In this document: one piece after another, positions 1-7,166 of the stretch
Layout: each line of letters opens with the position of its first letter
How positions within the stretch are numbered: the first letter of the stretch is position 1
DNA from: Cedecea neteri
Lineage (GTDB): Bacteria > Pseudomonadota > Gammaproteobacteria > Enterobacterales > Enterobacteriaceae
Assembly: GCF_000758305.1 (NCBI RefSeq)
Contig: NZ_CP009458.1
Span: forward strand, 4,526,001 to 4,590,000
Length of the DNA: 64,000 bases
Direction: 5' to 3'
Translations under genes and position numbers: made by a program
Notes under the pieces: model-generated
Database searches by the model: none
What the model was told of the DNA's origin: nothing
The model's input: the letters and a program-made list of their open reading frames with translations, nothing else

Positions 1-66
1 TACTGATTAACCCTCTAATCAGTCGGCAAATTCATTGTCCAAAACAAATACAGAATAATCCAATAA
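1..66 (-). promoter_or_regulatory. ompC: ompC promoter and start of its 5' leader (gene off the left edge)
   Basis: Read on the minus strand, this stretch matches the start of the E. coli ompC transcript: a TTGCCGACTGATTA stretch followed by GAGGGTTAATCAGTA, which can fold into a leader stem-loop. By comparison with E. coli, transcription should begin near positions 28-30 and run off the left edge, so no OmpC codon is inside the window. The assignment rests on remembered similarity to the E. coli leader and on the neighbouring OmpR boxes and micF gene. The porin could be an OmpC paralogue. Confidence 0.72.
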
Positions 67-128
67 GAATATGATACGAAAACTATATAGATGTTTCATT
101 TATCAATATAGATGTATCAAAATGTAAA
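67..128 (-). promoter_or_regulatory. OmpR binding sites C1-C2-C3 of the ompC/micF control region
   Basis: On the minus strand three tandem OmpR-type boxes can be read: TTTACATTTTGATACATCTA (109-128, the C1 position), a TGAAACATCTATATAG box (about 82-100, C2) and a GTATCATATTC box (about 67-77, C3). Their spacing and the TGAAACAT/GATACAT cores match the E. coli ompC activator array, where phosphorylated OmpR activates ompC and the divergent micF under high osmolarity. OmpR use here is inferred from this similarity. The 129-271 interval is extremely AT-rich, with no gene seen. Confidence 0.72.
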
Positions 129-271
129 TAAGAGGGAACTTTTTTTAGCACGAATAGCTAAAAATATAAGCATCAATAATCAAAAAATAATAGTAATCCA
201 ATAAAATCAATTAGTTAAACAACAAATAAAAAAGTAGCACTGAATGATAATTTTTTTCTTAACTTAGGCGA

Positions 272-277
272 TAGAAT
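272..277 (+). promoter_or_regulatory. micF promoter -10 element
   Basis: TAGAAT lies 7 bases before the G at 285 that aligns with the first base of E. coli MicF. No good -35 hexamer is visible at 16-18 bp, as expected for an activator-dependent promoter fed by the upstream OmpR sites. Confidence 0.55.
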
Positions 278-284
278 CATTATC

Positions 285-378
285 GCTATCATCATTAACT
301 TTATTTATTACCGTCATTCGAATCTGAATGTCCGTTTACCCCTATTAGTACCGGATGCTTGCATCCGGTTTTTTTTTT
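285..378 (+). ncRNA. micF: MicF small regulatory RNA
   Basis: MicF is a trans-acting antisense RNA that, with Hfq, blocks translation of the ompF porin mRNA and a few other targets. The 5' part from GCTATCATCATTAAC through the ACCGTCATTC segment, which pairs with the ompF ribosome-binding region in E. coli, is conserved almost base for base. It is followed by a small CATTC/GAATG hairpin (about 315-330) and an intrinsic terminator: ACCGGATGC and GCATCCGGT arms (350-369) with a run of ten T (369-378). The gene lies divergent to ompC and upstream of rcsD as in E. coli. Identity is firm; the target set in this organism is assumed. Confidence 0.94.
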
Positions 379-794
379 ACCCTTCTTTACACAACTTTAA
401 TATCCTTGTGCTACCCACGCAATTTGTAACGCTTGTTAATTAATCAACCTGCTTTTTTTCTCCATATTTCATAGGAAACACGGATTTTTCTTAAAAAAAT
501 ATATCCCTCCTGACTGACACATCACTCATCAATATTTGTACAAACATCCTTCAACTGTACAAATTGCCTGCAAGACTTAACGCAAATTATTATTTAAGGA
601 TTTTTCCTAAGAATCAGTCACCTGAAAAAAAACCGAGAACCCCTTATACTGCGTCAGACTGCTGACGACACCGTCATATAAAGGTATTCTTATCCGCTGC
701 AAGCGCTAAAATGCTAAGGCGAAACGGCTCACTAAAACAGTTGGGCTCTCTATCATCCAGGATTGGCGAGGCTTCGCCGGGTTGCATACATACA
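379..794 (+). promoter_or_regulatory. rcsD upstream region
   Basis: About 415 bp without a convincing gene separate micF from rcsD. The region is AT-rich up to about 640 and then takes on coding-like composition, because an in-frame extension of rcsD reaches back to an ATG at 711. A TAAGGA-TTT-TTCCTA element (595-609) resembles the RcsAB box and could mediate autoregulation, but it is degenerate. The promoter itself could not be placed with confidence. Confidence 0.4.
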
Positions 795-3458
795 ATGAGC
801 CAGTCTGAAAATATGTCTCTAAATAAGTTCTCACTGTTCCCCGGCAACATCACTCGCTTCTTTCTGCTGCTGATCATTGTCCTGCTTGTCTCGATGGGCG
901 TGCTGGTGCAAAGCGCCGTCAATGCCTGGCTAAAAGATAAGAGCTACCAGATTGTCGACATCACCCACGCTCTGCATAAGCGGGTAGAAACCTATCGCTA
1001 TGCCACGTGGCAAATCTACGACAATATTGCTACTGCGCCTGCTTCCTCTGGGGAAAACCTACAGGAAACCCGCCTGCGTCAGGACGTCTACTACCTCGAC
1101 AAACCACGCAGCAAAACCGAAGCGCTGATCTTTGGCTCCCATGACAGCTCTACGCTGGAAATGACGCAGCGAATATCCAGCTATCTGGACACGCTATGGG
1201 GGGCTGAAAGCAGCCCGTGGTCGATGTACTACCTCAACGGCCAGGACAACAGCATGATTCTGGTCTCGACGCTGCCGCTCAAAGATCTTTCCTCCGGGTT
1301 TAAAGACTCCGGCGTCGGCACCATCGTGGATTCACGCCGAGCGGAGATGCTGCAGCAGGCCAATGCTCTCGACGAACGGGAAAGCTTCTCGCCTCTGCGC
1401 AAACTTAACTGGCAAAACGGCCATTATTTCACGCTGAGAACCACGTTTAACCAGCCAGGACATCTGGCTACCGTGGTCGCATTTGATCTGCCGATTAACG
1501 ACCTCATCCCGCCCACCATGTCGCTGGACAGCTTCCAGTTGGATCCTGACGAGCGCCAGCGGGCAACAGCGGCGACGACAGCAGATAAGGACGATCCTGA
1601 CAGCGTCAGCATTAACTTTAATAGCGCACGCATTGAAATCACGGCGCCGGTAGCGACAACGCAGCTACAGCTGGTGTGGCAAGTCCCATTTGGCACGCTG
1701 ATGATGGACACGCTGCAAAACATTCTGCTGCCGCTACTGCTGAATATTGCGCTGCTCGGGCTGGCCGTTTTTGGTTTTGCGACCTTCCGTCAGCAGCCAC
1801 AGCGGCAGGCCGAAAGCAATCCAGGGAATGGCGAGCTGCAAATACTGCGTGCGCTAAATGAAGAGATTGTCGCGATCCTTCCGCTTGGACTGCTGGTGCA
1901 TGACCTCGACGCGAACCGTACTGTGATCAGCAATAAAATTGCCGATCACCTGCTTCCTCACCTGAATTTGCAAAATATCATTTCAATGGCGGATCAACAC
2001 CAGGGCGTAATTCAGGCCACGGTCAATAACGAGCTGTATGAGATTCGCCAGTTCCGCAGCCAGATAGCACCGCGCACACAGATTTTTGTTATCCGGGACC
2101 AGGATCGTGAAATTCTGGTGAACAAGAAGCTCAAACAGGCCCAGCGCCTGTATGAGAAAAATCAGCAGGGCCGGGCCGCCTTTATGCAGCATATTGGAGA
2201 AGCCCTTCAGCTTCCAGTTAAGCAACTGGCGGAACATGCCGCAGAAATCAACGACAGCAAGCATCTGCAGCTGGCCAACGATGCCCAGACCATTGTCCGC
2301 CTGGTCGATGAGATCCAACTGCTTAATATGCTGGAAGCCGACAGCTGGAAAACCAGCGCCAGCGAGTTTTCTATTCAGTCGCTGGTTGATGAAGTCGCGC
2401 TGTCGATGCTGCCGATTATCAAGCGTAAAGGGCTACAGCTGCTCATCAACAACAATCTGCCGGCAGATGAAAAACGCCATGGCGACAAAGATGTGCTGCG
2501 TAAAATCCTCGAGCTGCTGCTGCACTATTCCGTAACCACAACGCAGATTGGCAAAATTACGCTTGAGATTAGCGAAGAAGAAGCCGGGCCGGATCGCCTG
2601 CTGTTCCGCGTGCTGGATACCGGCAACGGGATCGGCAACGGAGAAGTGGATAATCTGCACTTCCCGTTCCTCAACGAAACCAGCGAAGACCGCTACGGCA
2701 AGGCCAATGGTCTCGCGTTTTATCTCTGCGATCGTCTTGCGCGCAAGCTGGGTGGTCATCTGAACATCAAAACCCGCCCGGACATCGGCACGCGCTATAA
2801 TTTACACATCAGAATGAACGCCGAGCCGCAGGCAGATTCGCAGGACGAGAAGCTGCTGGATGACGTTGTGGCGATGCTGGATATCACCTCCAATGAGGTG
2901 CGGACAATTGTCACCCGCATGCTGGAAAACTGGGGCGCTAACTGCATTTCCCCGGACGAAAGGCTCGCGAGTCAAGACTTTGATATCTTCCTCACTGATA
3001 ATCCGTCTAATCTTACTGCTTCGGGCTTGCTTTTAAGCGATGATGAAAACGGGATGCGGAAGATTGCACCTGGCCAGTTCCGGGTAAACTTTAATATCAG
3101 CAATGCAATGCAGGACGCCGTTCTGCAGCTGATTGAAAACCAACTGGCGGAAGAAGACACACCGGATTCGCCTCTGGGCGGCGACGAAAACGCTCAGCTG
3201 CACGCCAGCGGTTATTACGCGCTGTTTGTCGACACGGTACCGGAAGATGTCACCAGACTGTATACTGAATCTGCAGCGGGCGACTTTGCCGCTCTGGCTC
3301 AGACTGCGCACCGCCTGAAGGGCGTGTTTGCGATGCTGAATCTGGTGCCCGGCAAACAGTTATGTGAAACGTTGGAGCATCACATTCGTGAAAGCGATGC
3401 TCCAAACATACAAAAATATATCAGCGACATTGATGCTTACGTCAAAAGTCTGCTGTAG
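795..3458 (+). CDS. rcsD: phosphotransferase RcsD of the Rcs phosphorelay
   Basis: RcsD is the inner-membrane intermediate of the Rcs envelope-stress phosphorelay, passing phosphate from the RcsC receiver domain to RcsB. The 887-residue protein has an N-terminal membrane helix (about 19-41), a periplasmic domain, a second helix (about 305-327), a degenerate histidine-kinase-like region that lacks a working kinase site, an ABL domain (a stretch beginning LLDDVVAMLDITS), and a C-terminal HPt domain with phospho-acceptor His839 in the AHRLKG motif. The ATG at 795 gives the N-terminus MSQSEN close to that of E. coli; no clear Shine-Dalgarno precedes it, and an in-frame ATG at 711 would add 28 unconserved residues. 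rcsB follows after 16 bp in the same operon. Confidence 0.96.
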   Translation: MSQSENMSLNKFSLFPGNITRFFLLLIIVLLVSMGVLVQSAVNAWLKDKSYQIVDITHALHKRVETYRYATWQIYDNIATAPASSGENLQETRLRQDVYYLDKPRSKTEALIFGSHDSSTLEMTQRISSYLDTLWGAESSPWSMYYLNGQDNSMILVSTLPLKDLSSGFKDSGVGTIVDSRRAEMLQQANALDERESFSPLRKLNWQNGHYFTLRTTFNQPGHLATVVAFDLPINDLIPPTMSLDSFQLDPDERQRATAATTADKDDPDSVSINFNSARIEITAPVATTQLQLVWQVPFGTLMMDTLQNILLPLLLNIALLGLAVFGFATFRQQPQRQAESNPGNGELQILRALNEEIVAILPLGLLVHDLDANRTVISNKIADHLLPHLNLQNIISMADQHQGVIQATVNNELYEIRQFRSQIAPRTQIFVIRDQDREILVNKKLKQAQRLYEKNQQGRAAFMQHIGEALQLPVKQLAEHAAEINDSKHLQLANDAQTIVRLVDEIQLLNMLEADSWKTSASEFSIQSLVDEVALSMLPIIKRKGLQLLINNNLPADEKRHGDKDVLRKILELLLHYSVTTTQIGKITLEISEEEAGPDRLLFRVLDTGNGIGNGEVDNLHFPFLNETSEDRYGKANGLAFYLCDRLARKLGGHLNIKTRPDIGTRYNLHIRMNAEPQADSQDEKLLDDVVAMLDITSNEVRTIVTRMLENWGANCISPDERLASQDFDIFLTDNPSNLTASGLLLSDDENGMRKIAPGQFRVNFNISNAMQDAVLQLIENQLAEEDTPDSPLGGDENAQLHASGYYALFVDTVPEDVTRLYTESAAGDFAALAQTAHRLKGVFAMLNLVPGKQLCETLEHHIRESDAPNIQKYISDIDAYVKSLL

Positions 3459-3474
3459 CAAGGTAGCCTATTAC

Positions 3475-4125
3475 ATGAACAACATGAACGTAATTATTGC
3501 TGACGACCATCCGATTGTTCTGTTCGGCATTCGCAAATCTCTTGAGCAGATCGAATGGGTGAATGTTGTCGGTGAATTCGAAGACTCCACGGCACTTATC
3601 AATAATTTACCAAAACTTGAAGCCAACGTTCTGATTACCGATCTGTCCATGCCTGGCGACAAATACGGTGATGGCATCACGCTGATTAAATACATCAAGC
3701 GTCACTTCCCGGACCTGTCGATCATCGTGCTGACCATGAACAACAACCCGGCTATCCTGAGTGCCGTGTTGGATCTGGACATTGAAGGAATTGTACTGAA
3801 ACAGGGTGCGCCGACCGATCTGCCAAAAGCCCTCGCCGCGCTGCAGAAAGGCAAAAAATTCACCCCTGAGAGCGTGTCCCGCCTGCTGGAAAAAATCAGC
3901 GCTGGCGGTTATGGCGACAAACGCCTCTCACCGAAAGAGAGCGAAGTGCTTCGCCTGTTCGCAGAAGGCTTCCTGGTGACCGAGATCGCCCGCAAGCTGA
4001 ACCGCAGCATCAAAACCATCAGCAGCCAGAAAAAGTCTGCAATGATGAAGCTGGGTGTGGAAAACGATATTGCTCTGCTGAACTATCTCTCGTCCGTGAG
4101 CCTGACGCCGGCGGACAAAGAATAA
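3475..4125 (+). CDS. rcsB: response regulator RcsB
   Basis: RcsB is the DNA-binding response regulator of the Rcs system. It controls capsule, motility, acid and envelope-stress genes alone or with partners such as RcsA. At 216 residues it has the E. coli length. The receiver domain shows Asp10/Asp11 (IIADDHP), phospho-acceptor Asp56 (LITDLSMPG) and the conserved Lys in GIVLKQGAP. The C-terminal LuxR/FixJ helix-turn-helix is seen in LSPKESEVLRLFAEG and TEIARKLNRSIKTIS. The start at 3475 yields the conserved MNNMNVIIADDHP; upstream in-frame Met codons lie inside rcsD and are not used by homologues. It is probably co-transcribed with rcsD and, as in E. coli, may also have a promoter inside rcsD. 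Confidence 0.98.
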   Translation: MNNMNVIIADDHPIVLFGIRKSLEQIEWVNVVGEFEDSTALINNLPKLEANVLITDLSMPGDKYGDGITLIKYIKRHFPDLSIIVLTMNNNPAILSAVLDLDIEGIVLKQGAPTDLPKALAALQKGKKFTPESVSRLLEKISAGGYGDKRLSPKESEVLRLFAEGFLVTEIARKLNRSIKTISSQKKSAMMKLGVENDIALLNYLSSVSLTPADKE

Positions 4126-4143
4126 TTTCTGCCTCAACCAAAT

Positions 4144-4176
4144 AAAAAGCCCCGCATTTTCATGCGGGGCTTTTTT
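4144..4176. terminator. bidirectional terminator between rcsB and rcsC
   Basis: Nine-bp arms GCCCCGCAT (4149-4157) and ATGCGGGGC (4162-4170) with a 4-base loop are flanked by an A-run on the left and a T-run on the right. It can therefore stop rcsB on the plus strand and rcsC on the minus strand, which converge here. Confidence 0.9.
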
Positions 4177-4187
4177 ATGCGCTTATT

Positions 4188-7043
4188 TTACGAGACATCG
4201 CGAGTGCTTCGCACCCGGGCAGCATAAACCGCCAGCGTCTGTTTAATCACATCCAGCGTTACCGGTTTGGATAAACAACTGTCCATACCGGACTCCAGGC
4301 AGCGCTGCTTCTCTTCCGCCAGCGCGTTTGCCGTCACGCCAATCACCGGCAGCGTCAGCCCTAACTGGCGAATACGCTGTGTCAGGCGATAGCCGTCCAT
4401 GTTCGGCATGTTGACGTCACTGAGTACGATATCAATATGATTTTTGCTGAGCACATTCAGCGCATCGATCCCGTCATTGGCCGTTTTGCATTGATACCCG
4501 AGCGAGCCGAGCTGATCGGCCAGCAAGCGACGGTTGATCGGATGGTCATCCACCACCAGAATCATCATGTCATCATTTTGCTCGCTTATCTCACTCGCTG
4601 CCGTCAGGGCCGGTGAACTGCCCGGCACATCCACGGTGATGCTGTAAATCCGCCCCAGCAGCGGCAGCAGTTCGTGCGGCGCCGCGACGCTGTGTACCCA
4701 ACAGCCAGGTTCAAACTCAACGGGAATCCCAATATGGCGGCGGCAGAAGACAATCGCCGCCCTGCCGCCCCACGGCGCCGCCAGATTATCATCGGTAATC
4801 AGAATATCGTCGCTGCCCGGCGTTTCACCCGACCAGGATTGCGCCTGTAGCCCGTTTTTGACCAGCAAGGATTCCAGATAACTGCTGAGATAATCATTGC
4901 GAATAGCCAGCCAGCAGCGCTTGTCCGCCAGCCCTTCAACATTATTCTTCGGCGCAAACTGCGCTTTATACAATGGGATGCGAACCGTAAACTGGCTGCC
5001 CATTCCCGACTCGGTATCCACCGAGATATCACCGTCCATCATGCTGATAAGCTTTTCGCAAATCGCCAACCCCAGCCCGGTTCCCTGGAAATTGCGCTGC
5101 ACGCCGGTTCCGACCTGGAAGAACGGGTCAAAAAGGCGGGTCACTTCTTTGGTCGGGATCCCTACCCCGGTATCACGCACCCGGAAGCTCAGGTAATCTC
5201 CGTTGATCGAAACATGCAGGATAATACAGCCAATATCGGTGAACTTAATCGCATTACTGAGCAGGTTGGAGATGACCTGCTGCAAGCGCATGGGGTCGCC
5301 CTGCAACGTTAAAGGTACATCGTCGTCGATAAAGCAGTACAGCCCCAGCTGCTTGCGAACCACCAGCGGCAAATAGTTGGCGGTAATGTGACTCATCACC
5401 TCGCGCGGAGAAAACTCACGCGGCTCAATCTTCAACTGCTCTGACTCGATTTTCGAGAAGTCGAGAATGTCGCTGATGATTTTCAGCAGCAGGCTCGACG
5501 AGTTGTTCATCGCCGTGACCAGTCTGTCCACGCCCTTCGGCAGCTCTTTGGTCTGCAGGAGATCGAGGTTACCGATAATGCCGTACAGCGGCGTACGCAG
5601 CTCGTGGCTGACGGTGGCGAGGAACATGGATTTCGACTGGCTCGCCTGCTCAGAGGCCTGGGCCATCTCCTGCAGGGACTCCTCCATCTTCACGCGGGCG
5701 CTGACGTCAACCAGCACGCAAATTGCCACATTCTCATTGCGGTAGCGCGAATGCACAAAGCTGATCTGCAGATTGGTGTGGTTGCTGGTCATCACATCGA
5801 CAAAATTGACCTGCTGGCCGCAGATTATCTGCGTCAGCCGCTGCCTGTCCTCGTGCGTCAACATATTGAGGTAATTGTGCGCCAGTTCGTTACTCAGAAT
5901 ATTCGTGCCGTCCTGGGTGCGCAAAATACAGATACCAACAGGTGCAGACGCGACGATTTTCCGGTTGAACTGCTCGTGCTCTTCCAGTCGCTGGGCGTCG
6001 CTTTCGGCCGGAATAAAGATCCTGCGTTCATACATTCGCGCCAGGGTAAACAACACAATACCCACCAGTACGTTGAGTAAAACCGCATTAAGGATCAGCA
6101 TTCTGATGCTTTCCAGCACCAGATCGACAGGCACAGAGTAAATTACGCTCAGCGAAGACGGCGGCAGATTTTTCTTCAATACCAGCGCCTTAAAACCTGA
6201 CGTATAGCCAAACCAGGCGCGATCCTGAATCCAGCGACTTTCCGGCTCAATACGTGATTCCGGGCCGGTCAGCGAAATCAGCGGATGACCGTTTTCATCC
6301 AGAATCGTGACGCCAATAGGCAGCGTGCCCGGCGTCAGGAAGTTCTCCATCCGCACAGTTTGCTCAATCCCCAACAGCGCCTGGAGACGGTTCGCCAGAT
6401 AGACCGGCGTCAGCGTATAGAAGTAACCAATACCAGGGCGCGGCCCCTGCCCAATCCAGTAAATGCTGTTAGCCCGTTCATCCTGCGGCGCGGTACGGTA
6501 CTTCATGATGCGCTCATGCAGCGTTTTCAGCGCATTTTCCCGCTCCAGCGGCATATCACGCAGCCCAAAATCTGCCATGCAAAGATTATCGCCGCCAATC
6601 AGGAACACCCGGTTGAGATCGTACGCAGCGGAGAAGTTATCGCGCCAGTAGCGCAGGAACCAGGACAGCGACTGCAGCGAACTGCGCCAGGTCGCGCTCA
6701 CCGCCGAACAGTCAGAGTCCGGGAACAGGGGCATAAACGTGGGGGCATCGGTTTTATCCGCGCTTTGATCGAGCGGAGGGAGCACGCCGTTGGGCGCCGT
6801 GAGGCGGTTTTCAGCAATGTACTTCAGCTCTTTCACCACGTCCGACGTGCGCTGTATGTAGCGCTGGGCCTGGTCAAAGCTGATGTTAAATTCCTGACGA
6901 ATCTCCGACTCTTTATCGTGCAGCGCGTTGACGATGTAAAATACGGAAAACAGCGCGATAAGCAGCCAGAGCAGAAGCGCCAACGCCCTGAACAGGTAGC
7001 GCGAAATTTTAAGGGTGCTGCGAAAAGAGACGAAGTATTTCAA
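4188..7043 (-). CDS. rcsC: hybrid sensor histidine kinase RcsC
   Basis: RcsC is the inner-membrane hybrid kinase that starts the Rcs phosphorelay. Domain order: membrane helix near the N-terminus (about residues 19-39), periplasmic sensor region, second helix (about 315-335), PAS-like linker, HisKA domain with the phospho-His in FLATVSHELRTP (about residue 480), HATPase (NAIKF, DTGVGI, GTGLGLAI), ABL domain, and receiver with the phospho-Asp in VLSDVNMPNMDG (about residue 877). The TTG at 7043 is preferred because it aligns with the E. coli start (KYLASFRTTLK versus KYFVSFRSTLK here) and gives 951 residues. An ATG at 7121 would add 26 unconserved residues reaching almost to the gyrA terminator. 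Convergent with rcsB; gyrA lies upstream on the same strand. Confidence 0.95.
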   Translation of the reverse strand: MKYFVSFRSTLKISRYLFRALALLLWLLIALFSVFYIVNALHDKESEIRQEFNISFDQAQRYIQRTSDVVKELKYIAENRLTAPNGVLPPLDQSADKTDAPTFMPLFPDSDCSAVSATWRSSLQSLSWFLRYWRDNFSAAYDLNRVFLIGGDNLCMADFGLRDMPLERENALKTLHERIMKYRTAPQDERANSIYWIGQGPRPGIGYFYTLTPVYLANRLQALLGIEQTVRMENFLTPGTLPIGVTILDENGHPLISLTGPESRIEPESRWIQDRAWFGYTSGFKALVLKKNLPPSSLSVIYSVPVDLVLESIRMLILNAVLLNVLVGIVLFTLARMYERRIFIPAESDAQRLEEHEQFNRKIVASAPVGICILRTQDGTNILSNELAHNYLNMLTHEDRQRLTQIICGQQVNFVDVMTSNHTNLQISFVHSRYRNENVAICVLVDVSARVKMEESLQEMAQASEQASQSKSMFLATVSHELRTPLYGIIGNLDLLQTKELPKGVDRLVTAMNNSSSLLLKIISDILDFSKIESEQLKIEPREFSPREVMSHITANYLPLVVRKQLGLYCFIDDDVPLTLQGDPMRLQQVISNLLSNAIKFTDIGCIILHVSINGDYLSFRVRDTGVGIPTKEVTRLFDPFFQVGTGVQRNFQGTGLGLAICEKLISMMDGDISVDTESGMGSQFTVRIPLYKAQFAPKNNVEGLADKRCWLAIRNDYLSSYLESLLVKNGLQAQSWSGETPGSDDILITDDNLAAPWGGRAAIVFCRRHIGIPVEFEPGCWVHSVAAPHELLPLLGRIYSITVDVPGSSPALTAASEISEQNDDMMILVVDDHPINRRLLADQLGSLGYQCKTANDGIDALNVLSKNHIDIVLSDVNMPNMDGYRLTQRIRQLGLTLPVIGVTANALAEEKQRCLESGMDSCLSKPVTLDVIKQTLAVYAARVRSTRDVS

Positions 7044-7124
7044 ATTGGGCCTGAAAGTACGCGAGCGAGTGAACAGAGATGCGCTTAAGGTAGCCGCAAA
7101 ACCTTTGTCCCGCAACGGCAAACA

Positions 7125-7150
7125 AAAAAGGCCGCTTGCGCGGCCTTTTT
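7125..7150. terminator. intrinsic terminator downstream of gyrA
   Basis: Arms AAAAAGGCCGC (7125-7135) and GCGGCCTTTTT (7140-7150) with a 4-base loop. On the minus strand the GC stem is followed by a T-run, so it should end the gyrA transcript 17 bases after its stop codon. Confidence 0.88.
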
Positions 7151-7166
7151 TACAGACTATTCCGGA

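Noticed and set aside
4188..4604. Possible separate response-regulator gene at the end of rcsC
   Set aside because: The receiver domain is in frame and continuous with the kinase, as in all RcsC hybrid kinases.
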